Assembly (NCBI RefSeq): GCF_000003815.2
Contig: NC_049989.1
Span: 6,186,255 to 6,250,254 of the forward strand
Origin: Branchiostoma floridae
Lineage: Eukaryota > Chordata > Leptocardii > Amphioxiformes > Branchiostomatidae
Direction: 5' to 3'
DNA: 64,000 nt
The notes beneath the pieces were generated by a model. It was given only the letters and a program-made list of their open reading frames with translations, did no database searches and was not told where the DNA came from. The position numbers were made by a program, and so were the translations under genes. Shown one piece after another: positions 52,612 through 63,895 of this stretch (the stretch's first letter is position 1; each line of letters begins with the position of its first letter).

Positions 52612-54556
52612 GAGCAAATTCAGCTATGCATATACCGAGTATCAGCAACATATATACCCGGCATATATTCCTTTCCCGGCATTCCGTTACCTACGGTACG
52701 AAGAGTGAAAATAACAAACATGACTCTTGTATAATACATTCTATATGAAGCGATAGAACTACAGCCATAATCAGTAAACAAAGTACATTTAACAAGCTAC
52801 ATCATGAACTAACAATGCCCCACAAACCTAATCAAGCATGTAACGCTAGTTCACCTTAATTCGCGGGGTAACCATTATTCGTTGTATGTAAAGCGGAGCA
52901 TTTAGAGATATCAAGTCGACACGAGTATTTTAGACTGGAATGCTATGAAAATATTGCAATTTGAAACCAACGTCCGTCAACTACATATCACTAAATATCT
53001 CGTTTTTATAAACAACGGATAAAGGTTGCCATGTGGATAAAGGTGAACTAGCGTTAGCTCTTTCTTGCTATGGACATGATTCAGTTGTCTCATTCTACGT
53101 TTTACTGATTTAGTAAGATAAATCCACTTAAGTTGAAGGATTCTGTATGATGTATTAACGTAAGAAGATATAACAGACAGTAAAAGGGTTTGTTGGGTCG
53201 TTGATACCATCTACTTGTTCACCAATTTGAAAAGGAGAAATAGTCGTTAATAATTGTGTAAGGACTTTGACAAGTGTACTTCTAGGAAAGGATACAAGGA
53301 CGCCTATTTATGTCTGCTTGCAAGTCGCTACTATTGGTCATACATTGTTGATTGTTCATTGCGATATCCGTACGTTTACAAAAAGGATGGCGGCCGAGAC
53401 TTGAGTGTTCGCGCTCCCGTTAGTGACGTCATTTCCGGTTTGATGTCCTAGCAAAGCCGGACCCGCGTTTTCGGTGACAGGGTGTTCAAAACTTGTTTTT
53501 AATAGGAGAACCGTGTGCTTTTTTAGTAAATGTCATCTCCACTAGATAAAGCTACGTTTGTTGCAGCTTGTTTGCATATATTCTGAAATTATGGTTTTTA
53601 TGTGTCACAAGCTGTTTGATATGTAGATGGTCAGCTTAATACTTCAACATAATTGTTCTATTGCAGTGATCTCTTGACGTCTGATCATTATGTTTGAATG
53701 TCTACCCTATATGAAACACACACACACAATTGACCATTCCTATAAATCAATCCTCACCTTTATGCCAAGGATATCATTTTTACATTCTGATGGACATTTT
53801 ATCACAAATTGTACTATGTACTTTTTGCTCATAAATAAACAAATATTTGCCCATCTCCTGGCGTCCTTATTTTCTTTCCTAAACAGTGCCATAATCAGTC
53901 AAATAGAATTATTTCGTGAAAGGTTCCGACTCCCACTGACGTTTTAAAATCCAACCTTCTCTTGAACAATGCTAACGTTAACTCAAATGTACTTTTGACT
54001 GTAAAACCTGGTAGAAATGACTGTACTCCGTTCTTGTTATTTTCTTTGACCAGGGTAAGCCCTACAACGTTTTGAACCGGTCCAGGAATCTATGTTGAAA
54101 CTATGTAAAACCTCCTTGATTGATAATAAGCTACTAGTGGGACAAAGAAAAAACAAGGAGAGAAAGCCAACATTTATGTAATGCTTTGGAATAGTCCATA
54201 CCAGACTGTTTCCAGGGCCTGCACAAACAAACTCCTCGGCTCTAGGGCCAACATGCCCCGAAGGAACATTCTTCTATCCAGGCTAATATTCCGCACTGTT
54301 TAGGTGGTTACATAGGGAGATCGTTACCTTCTTTTGACTATCCCCGCTTACTGTCATCAAAGAGGTTATCCTTGCTGTTATCTATTACATAAGGGGCAAG
54401 TTCAACAGTCCGTAAAAGATGGCAACCAAACGCAAGAGTCACATATCACAAGTGGTACCAAAGTCCTTCTAATCTTCTAATCAGGCTGACTATAAAATCA
54501 GCGTACCTATAAATACCTTTTCTAAAACTTTTGCTTTCTCATTCTACCCGTGAGAT
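52612..54556. other. Intergenic region between the two ankyrin-MYND genes
   Basis: No gene is supported. The block near 53155-53260 (GTAAGAAGATATAACAG..CACCAATTT..AATAATTGT) matches the flank of gene B at 62400-62480, showing that downstream flanks were copied with the genes. Confidence 0.5.
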
Positions 54557-54603
54557 CACGTGACACGCATTAGTAGTGACGTGGCAAAACAATAGGTCAC
54601 GTG
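54557..54603. promoter_or_regulatory. Paired CACGTG E-boxes upstream of ankyrin-MYND gene B
   Basis: ATCACGTGAC at 54556 and GTCACGTGAC at 54597 lie 100-145 bp before the ATG at 54703, like the pair before gene A. Confidence 0.5.
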
Positions 54604-54702
54604 ACATACCCCTTTTATCATCTCAAGCTTCTGCGTTCTTGACCCAGACAGTTGGCGTGAAAGGTGGACGACAGCTAGGGTTCTAACGAAGTCGGAACGA
54701 CG

Positions 54703-57700
54703 ATGGCGGAAAATGTGAATGAAGCGATGTTGTATCTTACTAGGAAAGGTTCAGTTGTAGGCGTTAAAACGGCTTTGGAAGCTGGTAAGTTGAACCAAGT
54801 TGACTATGTAGGAGTTTTGGTTTCAACAAGGAGTTTTTTGCGTTTCGTCGCCCTCTGGCTACTAGATTTTACTTCAAGAAAAAGACAGTTCACACTCATA
54901 AATGTAGACGAAACGCCAGCTTTTTTTAAAAGCACTTGTTTATCAAGTTGATGAAAGCTCATTGGTTCCGATGGTAGTTTGTTAGTTGGTGGGAAGGCCG
55001 GTCGAAAAAAAATATGATAGGAATAGGTCACGATTTTTCCCACCAACCTCTGCTTGGAGAGTAGTTTGTTAGAGCTGTGTGTTTCATAGCCTGGTGACGG
55101 TGACCATACCATCGGGCGTTCGCTGGCTGTTGTCTCTTCGGTGCCGTGAGGGTAAGCGGCCCTTCCAGTTAATTAGCGCAAACTGTAATCTCTTCTCCCC
55201 ATTCGGAAGTACCCTCGTTGCCCGAGAACAGCGCTCAGCGGCTACGGCTTCAGTTCTCGGGCCCCTAGCAACACATGCCCCGTAAAATCGTAATTTAGCC
55301 GGCCCGGGGAGTTATGCCGCCGGAAAACTGCGGGGTCGTAGCATAACTTCCTTGTAGGCCCGCCAGCGCTGTTCTCTGACAACCAGGGTACCCAAAAAAA
55401 AGTTATCCTTTCGCTGTTTTTGGACGACTTTTATTCGTTTTCGTATTTTGCTATAGTCCGTTTTTGTTTTGGCCTGCGTTTTTTGTTGGTTTTCTAGTTT
55501 GGTTGGTATCGTCTGTTTTTCTTTCGGCTGGCCTGGACACTGGAACTGTGAATAGGGTAGCACCTGTGCATAGTATAGACAAAATGTCATTTTCTCTAGG
55601 CCTAATTTTCTCCTATGGCCTACTATATGCAATTTAGCGTATACTGCGTACTGTTGTTTTATTTTAGACATCCAGTTTACAGCAGAAATGCAGTTGGATT
55701 TAAACTTCTCTCCCGAGTAGATTTTTTAAAAAGAGCCCGACCGAGGGCTTTGGACCAGTAGATGATTATTCAAATGTAAGATAAGATTTGCACACAAGTG
55801 TGAAGTACAGTAGCCTGGGTACAATGCACTAGCACATTCTGATCTTTTCCGTTGTGAGCTCGGACAAAGGAAAGTCGAACATGACTGTTGTGGGCCTTTT
55901 ATCTTTTGTTGTAGCTATTAGTGCAACACACACAAACACACAAAACAACAACAACATTCCCCCCAATCAACAGCTTCAAACGTATCTCATCTATTTTTTG
56001 CAACTTCCTAACCAACAATCACAATGAATTGAATGATAATAAAGGCTCAGGTGCGAAAAACAAACTCCGAACGTACAGACTAGTCCACATACAATGAAGA
56101 GCAGTATTTGAAAATTACAAACATTCGACACAGAACTACCATTGCTATACTCTCCAAACAGAGGTTAGGCTCCGGCTGTTTTTTGACGTTTTTTTAGTAG
56201 TTTTTATGGGGCTTGCTATTTTGTCATGTTTCTTGAAGTCCGCCAGCCAGTATAGCCTAACCTCTGCTTGGAAGTTGGAGAGTACAATTGCTAAACTAAG
56301 ACCAATTGCCACAAACTGCGAATTGAATCGGAAAGGCACAACTGCACTCCTTTAGAACAAAGTCTGCCGATTTTGTACTTCAAACAATGAAACATGGTAG
56401 AAGATGAAGTACACTTCATTGTTGATTGTAATATGTATGTCAATGATAGAAATACTGTAGTTAGGTAATCTCCAAGCAGATCTTGCGTGGCAAAAGACAG
56501 TACTACTACTAGTATCATAAGCTGGGGAAAAAGTTTAGCCGGCAGAGGAGTGATCAGGAGTAACTTGGCAAATTTAATCCCCTGCTAGCTAAACTTCTTC
56601 CCCCTCCTTGCGATCGTTGCCCAAGCTAACAAATTCCCTGCTATTAAGTCTTGTACGTGTGTCTCTTCACAAGTGTACACTGTATTATAGAAATCCTTTC
56701 TGATCTCAAGTCTCAGCATAGATGAATGGGGCAGTTTTGATTATCATAAGAAGTCATAACTGCCTTGTGTTGATAAAACTTTTGAGCTACATTATACAAT
56801 GACAATGATCTTTATTGCTCATTCTTGCCCAACATGGGCTAAATGCATTGTGTTGTATAGCTAAAGTATGGCTATAAAGTGATTACATTTTATATCATCT
56901 ACAGAGTCAAAACAAACTTACAGATGACAAAAAAGGGAAACATGTTCTTGTCATGTAATATTTTAACCTCCTTTTTAATACTACTACATGCCGGTATTTG
57001 TTTGACTTCCTTGCAAAATCATGTCAACGTCATAACATCTCTTAATCGATTCTTTTAATTGAATCATGGATCACCAAATGCAGGTGCAGACATTAACTAC
57101 AAACCAGGCTTCAAACAGCCGGGAAACCGCATCACAAGCACCGGCACAGCACTCTTCAACGCTACCAGAGATGGGCATGTAGATGTAGTGAGGCTGCTGC
57201 TCCGCGAGGGGGCGTCTGTGGTGCAAAGATTTGGTTCACTTGCACCCCTTCATGTAGCAGCGCTCAAAGGTAGGTAAACAGAAGACGAAGCCCTAATATT
57301 ACTAAGATCTACTAACAGCTTACGCTAAGGGCACAACCCACCGTACGTGCAAATACGTGTTGTCTACGTGCCAAAACGTGTGCAATCTTTTGGGATCCGT
57401 AAGTGGTAAGTACCGCCTCCGTACACGTGACTGACGTGGCCTCCCAAAAACGCACGGACAAACTGCACGTACGGCGGGTTGTGCTTTTAGCTTTAAAAGT
57501 ATGCACCCCACCCCGCACAAAAGAACGACGCCGGTCCAGAAGTCTTTACATTTCACACGTGTGATTATAGATACATTGTACATAACTTACATTACGCTGT
57601 ATTATGTGCATTCTTATTCGTAGAAGGCATTATCTTTGCTTGATATGAATCTATCTACTAGTATTGTGTGCCAATCCTATGTAAGGTGGACAGCAGTGGT

Positions 57701-60700
57701 GGATTTGCTGGCTCACAATAAAAGGATATTCACAATGATTTTAAAAATTTCAGGTCATACAGGAAGGACGTGAAATATACATCATTTATAACTTTATACA
57801 AGAACATGTGTTTACATTGCATATTACTTCATGTAAGGCAAAATTTGATTGACGTGTATTTCTTGTCTCGCAAATGTAACCTAGGATACACAGAGATAGT
57901 AGACTTACTGGTGCAGCATGGTGCAACAGTAGACATACGGGACAACTGGGACTACACTCCACTCATGTTTTCATTTGAATACCAAGAGGTTGACACTGCT
58001 CGGCGACTGATTGAGCTTGGAGCAAGGCCTGATTTTCTCAAAGACCATGGGCAAGTCTTCAATGTTTTATACCAGGAATGTTTAGATCCACACGCAAGAA
58101 CCATGATGTCATAAAAACATGAGAATTTGAAATCATTTAACTCTACTCTACTCTACTCTACTCTACTCTACTCTACTCTACTCTACTCTACTCTACTCTA
58201 CTCTACTCTACTCTACTCTACTCTACTCTACTTACTTACTTATCCTCTTCGTCCCTGGTGAGACATAAGGCTATGACCTTCTTCCTCCAACTGGGTCGGT
58301 CCTGTGCTGCTGTCTGTACTGACTTCCAGGAGAGACCCATGGACACCAGGTCATCTGACACTGTTCTCCTCCACGTGGTTTTGGGTCTTCCTCTTTTTCT
58401 TTTACCGTCAGGTCTCCAAGTTAGTGCAACTTTTGGAATTCTGTTGTCAGTCATTCTCAGAATGTGGCCAAGCCATTTTAACCGCCTGTGTGTAATTTCT
58501 GTAGTTATTCTTCCACATTCGGTTATTCGGTGCAGCTCTTCGTTTGTTATCTTGTTAGGCCAGAAGATGTTGCATATTTTCCTAAGACAGTTGTTGTGGA
58601 ATGCGTCTAACTTCCTCATATCTGTCTTGGTGGCCCTCCAACTCTCAGCACCGTAGAGAAGGACTGATTTGACATTACTATTGTATAGCCTGATTTTGGT
58701 TTTGCGGCTGTATTGTTTGGACTTCCAAATGGTTTGCAGACGGCTGAAGGACGCCCTGGCTTTGTCGAGTCGGCTTTTAATGTCTTTCCGTGCACCATCC
58801 TGCGTACTCATCACACTTCCAAGGTAAGTGAAGACCCCTACGCTCTCCAGGACCTCTCCGTCTAAACTGATGGGAGGGGTTGTAGGAGTGTTTATGTACA
58901 TAACTTGAGTCTTCTTTTTGTTAATGTACAGTCCAGTTTGTTTACCCCTTTCGCTTAACCGGTCAGTCTTTTCCTGAAGAAGGGTACGCTTGGATGCTAA
59001 GACAGCCAAATCATCGGCAAAGTCAAGGTCCTCGAGGTACTTAGAAGGAGTCCATCTGATACCCCGTGGTCGGTCAGAAGTTGTTTCTTTCATTACCCAG
59101 TCAATAGTGATTAGGAACAGTATTGGCGAAAGAATGCACCCCTGCCTGACACCAGACCTGACAGGGAACGATTCGGACAGACTGTTCTCTGTGATGACAC
59201 TGCATTCAAAATGTTTGTAAAAGGTTTCTATTAAGGTAACTATCTTGTGTGGAATACCATAAGCCCTCAGAATCTTCCAGAGGCTTTCCCTATGCACACT
59301 GTCAAATGCTTTCTGGAAGTCGATGAAGTTTATTAGCAGTGGGGAGTTCCATTCAATGCACTGTTCGATGATGTTCCTCAGTGCAAAGATTTGGTCCGAG
59401 CAGCCGCGGCCTTTTCGGAATCCTGCTTGTTCTTCCCTTAGTCTGGAGTCTATGGCACTGTCAATCCTTTTCAGGAGGATTCTGCAGAACACTTTACTGG
59501 GGATGGACAAAAGTGTTATACCCCTCCAGTTGTCGCAGTTACTAAGAACTCCCTTCTTAGGAATCTTGACGATTAGCCCTTTACTCCAGTCTTGCGGTAT
59601 GACTTCGTGTTTCCAGATTTTAGCAAACAGGTCAGTGAGGAGAAGGGTAGCTGTCGCACAATCAGCCTTCAGAAGTTCTGCTTGAATGGAGTCTATGCCT
59701 GGGGCCTTACCATTCTTTAGTGCCTTTATTGTAATTTCTGTTTGGCTACTTTCCGCTCTTCAATTTTCCTCCAAGTCTCTTGTGTCAGCCATTCTTTGTC
59801 CTTCCTCTTTCTATGGCCTAGGACTTTCTTGGCAGTTTCACTGTACACTTTCGTTATGGTATCCCAGGATGTTTCTACAACGTTAGGTTCTTCTTCGTCT
59901 ACTAGGTTTTCAAGGGCTTTAAAGCGGTTTCTTAGTTCTAGAGCAAATTCACGTCTGATTTCAGGTTTACGCAGTTTGGCAGTGTCAAACACCTTGCATC
60001 GTTGCTTGGTGGGAGGGCTTGCTCTCAGCTTCAGCCTGACCTTGGTAACTACCAGATGGTGGTCGCTGCCAACATCTGCTCCGCGGTAGGCTCTCACGTC
60101 CAGCACAGACCTCTGCCACTTCTTGTTCACCATTACATGGTCTATTTGGTTGATGGTGTGTCCATCCGGAGAGTTCCAAGTTAACTTGTGAATAGTTTTG
60201 TGAGGAAAGATAGTCCCACCTATCACCAGCCTGTTACTCAGACAGAGGTCCACAAGTCTCTCACCATTGTCGTTGATGCTGCCGCATCCATGACGACCCA
60301 TGGCATCTTCTCTCCCACTGTTATCACTGCCAACTTTGGCGTTAAGATCTCCCATTATGATTAACATGTCATGCTGTGGGGTTTTGCTGATTTCACGTTG
60401 TACTTGTTCGTACCACTCATCTTTGATGTCGTCTTCGGCATCATTGGTGGGTGCATAGCACTGTAAAACAGTGAGTCTGCAGTATTTGGAGTCAAATCTG
60501 GCTTTGATAAGTCTGTCACTGATGGGTTCCCATTCAAGGAGTGCTTTGGTTGCTTGTTTGTTCATTAGAAGCGCTACTCCATTTGCGTGTTGGCTGTCCT
60601 TACCCGAGTATACAATGGTTAGGCCGTCAGAAGTAGTTGTACGTCCTGAACCAGTCCATCTGCATTCACTCACACCAAGAACATCTAGGTTGTAGTTCAT

Positions 60701-62065
60701 CATTTCTCTGCTTACTTGTGCTGTCTTGGATAGTTCAAACATGGTGCGAACATTCCATGTTCCAATCTTGATAGTGTTTTTAGGGCCAAGGAGGCTCCGC
60801 TTCGAGCTTCTGACTTCCTGTGGTAGGCTTTCATCAGGAGCTGTCATGGTGCCTGCTGCTAGGCTGGAGCTTCCTGTCAGGCCCTGGGGTCTCGTGGGTA
60901 CAAAAGTCATAGTTTCAGTAACTCGGAACTTTTTGTGGTGTGGGGTAGTTGACCCCACGCCCAACCCCCAACCTGGAGGGCCAGGTGCCGCCTTTCGTCT
61001 GACCTCTCGCCTGTAACCTGCCCGGCATGGTTGAACCTGCCGGGGGCCTATATTGGACCCCCACCGGTATAGCTCACAGGTTCCTTGAGATACTCAAGCC
61101 TCCCCACCACGACAAGGTAGCAGCTCTACTCTACTCTACTCTAATCTACTCTAATCTACTCTAATCTACTCTACGGTCGCTAGGAGTGCGATTTTAGTCA
61201 GGATAGTGGCCTCGTGTTAGCCTCCAACTAATCTCCAGGCAGATTTACCAGTGGCATAAGATAGTATCAAAGCTGGCCAAGTAGTATAGCCGGCCAAAGG
61301 GAGTCATCAGCCACTCTCGTTGCAAACTCCTAGGTCGGCTTCACTCCTCTGGTAGCTTTTTATACTCCCTTATGCTACAGTTGGATCTGCCGGGAGATTA
61401 GCCTCTACTAGGCTAGACAGGGTGCTGAAAAAGTACATGAATTAGAAATCGACCAAATAGACAATATCAGTGGTTAGCGTACTTGCCTAAAGAGTTATAT
61501 CTTCCACTAGGTTGGAAAATCCTGACTGCAGCTGTGACAAGGAGGGTTTGAAGCTCTTAGAAGAGGCGACGAAGTCCAAGCTGTTGAGATGCTGCAACCC
61601 CAAGTGTGGCAAACCAGGCAAAAGGTAGGTTTTGCTACTGACGAGCTCTTACTGACGGCTCTACTTTGCCTGAGAAGACCACACTTTTGTCACCCGTCCT
61701 ATGTTCATCAAATGTTGTTATTGACCAAAGGAATTTACGTTTCTAACTGACTTATAAGTCTTATAGCCTGCAAAAGAAAATTTTGAAAAAGTCCAGAACT
61801 GCAGTCTTTAACCGGTATCTGTTTCTTCTGCAGGAAAACCCTGAAGCTGTGTGGCCGGTGCAAGCTGACCCGCTACTGCAGCCGTGACTGTCAGATACAA
61901 CACTGGTCTGTCGGACACAAGAAGTGCTGTGGGCATGACGTGTACTGTTACGATGAAGATGACCGCTTCGAAAATATGGCTTTGTCAATGACAGATCACG
62001 TCCGAAAATATGGACCCGAGTCACTCTTACGTTCATTGGCTTCGTTGGCTGCTCATTCCGTATGA
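54703..62065 (+). CDS. Ankyrin-repeat and MYND zinc-finger protein, gene B
   Basis: Exons 54703-54784, 57084-57269, 57885-58050, 61511-61624 and 61834-62065 join in phase to 259 residues. Each exon has a clear counterpart in gene A: MAENVNEAMLYLTRKGSVVG; TALFNATRDGHVDVVRLLLR; YTEIVDLLVQHGATVDIRDN; SKLLRCCNPKCGKPGK; KTLKLCGRCKLTRYCSRDCQ. Exon 3 can only end in the required phase at GG|GCAAGT, a GC-AG intron; otherwise translation runs to a stop at 58114 and the MYND part is lost. That 3.5 kb intron holds a decayed LINE. The C-terminal tail (AL..MTDHVRKYGPESLL...) differs from gene A. Intracellular adaptor role inferred from the domains only. Confidence 0.82.
56148..56285. mobile_element. Foldback MITE with ACTCTCCAAACAGAGGTTAG end (gene B intron 1)
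   Basis: The left end and TAACCTCTGCTTGGAAGTTG at the right are inverted relatives, flanked by TACTCTCC and GGAGAGTA. Half-copies with CACCAACCTCTGCTTGGA occur at about 24935 and 55040. Confidence 0.78.
57327..57487. mobile_element. MITE with AAGGGCACAACCCACCGTAC ends (gene B intron 2)
   Basis: The left end AAGGGCACAACCCACCGTAC and the right end GTACGGCGGGTTGTGCTTTT are inverted repeats; the inside is rich in ACGTG words. Confidence 0.8.
58136..58232. repeat. (CTCTA)n microsatellite at the LINE 3' end
   Basis: About 18 units of CTCTA. On the LINE's coding strand this is a (TAGAG)n tail. Confidence 0.9.
58236..59787 (-). pseudogene. LINE reverse transcriptase (frame-shifted from the endonuclease)
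   Basis: The frame continues upstream of the first ATG at 59510 to about 59787 and contains ALKNGKAPGIDSIQAELL, WRGITLLSIPSKVF, EQAGFRKGRGCSDQIF, FIDFQKAFDSVHR, GVRQGCILSP and the catalytic DFADDLAVL box, followed by the thumb (SVLLYGAESW) and KRGRPKTTWRR. The polymerase Asp residues are intact, but the frame is offset from the endonuclease frame. Confidence 0.88.
59726..60964 (-). pseudogene. LINE apurinic/apyrimidinic-type endonuclease
   Basis: A frame of about 410 codons with IKIGTWNVRTM, GVSECRWTGSGR, LQCYAPTNDA, IIMGDLNAKVGSD and VGSDHHLV, the steps of the EEP endonuclease fold used to nick target DNA. It stops at 59726 while the reverse-transcriptase frame overlaps in another phase; the linker normally found between the two domains looks shortened. 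Confidence 0.85.
61123..61171. repeat. (CTCTA/CTAAT)n microsatellite at the LINE 5' border
   Basis: CTCTACTCTACTCTAATCTA repeats matching the tail on the other side of the LINE. Confidence 0.85.
61229..61400. mobile_element. Foldback MITE with AATCTCCAGGCAGATT end (gene B intron 3)
   Basis: The left end AATCTCCAGGCAGATTTACC and right end GGATCTGCCGGGAGATTA are inverted; GATAGTATCAAAGCTGGCC inside is shared with 14968-15134. Confidence 0.8.
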
Positions 62066-62285
62066 AGCATAGTTGATTACACGATGCTATTACAACCATA
62101 TCAAAAATAGCAGTGAAAAATCAGTGGCATGTTTTTCTCACTATAGATACTATTGTGCTGGCGTCTCTATGTAGAAAATATCATGCCATGTATGCCATGT
62201 TTTCTTGGTTTTTTTCTTCACACTCGCATTCTGTCCAAAAGGTCATAAGATTTCTATTCATCTGTTGTTAGATCAAAGATCGTAG

Positions 62286-62291
62286 AATAAA
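62286..62291 (+). terminator. Polyadenylation signal AATAAA of gene B
   Basis: AATAAA lies about 220 bp after the stop codon at 62065. Confidence 0.5.
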
Positions 62292-62740
62292 GCCATGTGT
62301 TAGGTTTCACATTCTCGCCGAATCGTGTTTCATTTAATAAATTCAACCTACTATTTCAACCTGCTATTGAACCAATGACTTGAAGGACAAAGTATGAATG
62401 TAAGAAGATATAACAGTTATCGGAAAGGCTTGCGATATTGCACACCAATTTTAAAGAGAAACACTAGTCAATAATTGTTGATTTCGAAGACTTTTTTCAC
62501 AGATGTAACGGTAAAAAACAACCAACAAACCAAATTCGACAAGACCTTAACCCGACGTTTCGACACTATTTTCTCTGTTATGAAAAACGCATACCTGTTT
62601 CTGGTTGGTCACCAAGGACGGACTGTACCACCTAAATCACGTTTGAAAGCTCAGAGACGTAATCTATTACATCCAGGATTCATCCCATCTTTAATTTGTT
62701 TTGCAATCAATCTTGTAGTCATTGATGAGATTGTTTCATA

Positions 62741-62898
62741 GGGATTGTACATTATACATATGGGATACACAATGTGGAAGAATGTTACATCATTTTTGTA
62801 GCAATCAACAAGTAGCCAATGTTGGCTTGTATTGTCGAGGTCGCACACCATGTTGGCTTGTAAACATGTACAGCCCATCATGTATAATGTACAATCCC
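62741..62898. mobile_element. 158-bp MITE
   Basis: GGGATTGTACATTATACATA at the left and TGTATAATGTACAATCCC at the right are inverted ends; an inner GTTGGCTTGTA is repeated. No frame of interest. Confidence 0.82.
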
Positions 62899-63323
62899 TG
62901 TAAAATATAGCAACGTTTGGACAGTAAGTTCTGGTATATAATTTGCTCTTAGTCTTACCTGAGTATATTTTCTGCAATTGACGAATTATCTGTTGTTGTC
63001 AGTAAATAGTTCATATTCGGCAAGACAAATGATTCTAAATAATAGCAAGCCGGGCGTGCGATTCAATCCGGGGCACTTCATATGGAAATATCCCATAGAA
63101 TGACGCGACTTTTTTTAACCAATCAACTTTGATTTGGGATACCAATGACTAATTTTAAACGCGCTATCTAATTGGATGACAGAGGAAAGGACCTTAATCG
63201 GTGAACAATGGCAGACGTCGTTAATATTCAACATGGCTAAGCTACTGAGCGTTCCTCTTCTCTGATTGGCTGCAGTTTAATAATCAAATCATCAAACTTC
63301 ACGTGCAGGAAGACACATTGTCA
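62899..63323. other. Upstream region of the right-edge candidate exon
   Basis: Several CCAAT/ATTGG words (about 63119, 63171 and 63265) cluster within 200 bp of the ATG at 63324, as in many TATA-less housekeeping promoters. No other feature is seen. Confidence 0.35.
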
Positions 63324-63461
63324 ATGAACCGGTGCTTGTCAAGGATTTGGGTCGCGTTGTTAGTTTGTCGCCATATTTTTCGTCGTTTGGGATTGATTCC
63401 GCGCAGGACATTCTACGGAAGATTGTGGGACTGGTCGCCTGGTGCTACACAAATGTTTGAG
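63324..63461 (+). CDS. Candidate first exon of a gene running off the right edge
   Basis: An ATG opens 46 codons (MNRCLSRIWVALLVCRHIFR, then RLGLIPRRTFYGRLWDWSPG) ending at a GAG|GTGGGT donor in phase 0. The Arg-rich, acid-poor start would suit a mitochondrial presequence or a signal anchor. I do not recognise the family and the next exon would lie beyond the window, so this rests on composition and the splice site alone. Confidence 0.35.
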
Positions 63462-63638
63462 GTGGGTGGCTTCCTCGTTACAATTTGCTAAATACCAATT
63501 GTAGCGCCCCTGCCCTTGAGGAGCTAGGCTCCCACCCCCCTCCCCCCACACAAACATAACAAAAGCAGAAGCGACCACTGCGTCTTAAACCAAATTGATA
63601 ATAACACATTCGTTCCAGGCGTTAGCTACCTTACCTTA

Positions 63639-63690
63639 GGTCATGTTGATTTCATTATATGGATGACATCAACGAGAGCAAACATGAATT
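63639..63690. mobile_element. Isolated left end of the 33-bp-TIR element family
   Basis: GGTCATGTTGATTTCATTAT and ATGGATGACATC match the end at 6868, preceded by TTA; no matching right end lies within the window. Confidence 0.6.
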
Positions 63691-63816
63691 TAAAATGTTT
63701 TCAGCCATACATCGTAAATCGCACAAAGCAGCTTCAAAATAAGCAAATAGATGCTGTGGAATGAATGTAGGACGATACTACAATGTACTACACTACAGTA
63801 TGTTAACGTTATGTGT

Positions 63817-63895
63817 ATTTGTGTGTGTGTGTGTGTGTGTGTATGTGTGTGTATCTGTGTGCGCGCGTGCGTGTGTGTGCGTGTGTTGCTTATTT
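63817..63895. repeat. (GT)n microsatellite
   Basis: Long GT run with TATGTGTG and GCGCGC interruptions. Confidence 0.9.

Larger units (their letters stand above)
58233..61122 (-). mobile_element. Degenerate non-LTR retrotransposon (LINE) in gene B intron 3
   Basis: The element runs on the minus strand opposite to the host gene. It has a 5' region with GTGGTGGGGAGGCTTGAG, an apurinic-type endonuclease frame, a reverse-transcriptase frame and a short tandem tail. CTCTA repeats flank both ends (58136-58232 and 61123-61171). The proteins resemble RTE/Nimb-like elements; the clade is not settled here. It cannot be autonomous as it stands. Confidence 0.9.

Noticed and set aside
57312-57583. Minus-strand frames near ankyrin-MYND gene B
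   Set aside because: They are translations of an inverted-repeat element.
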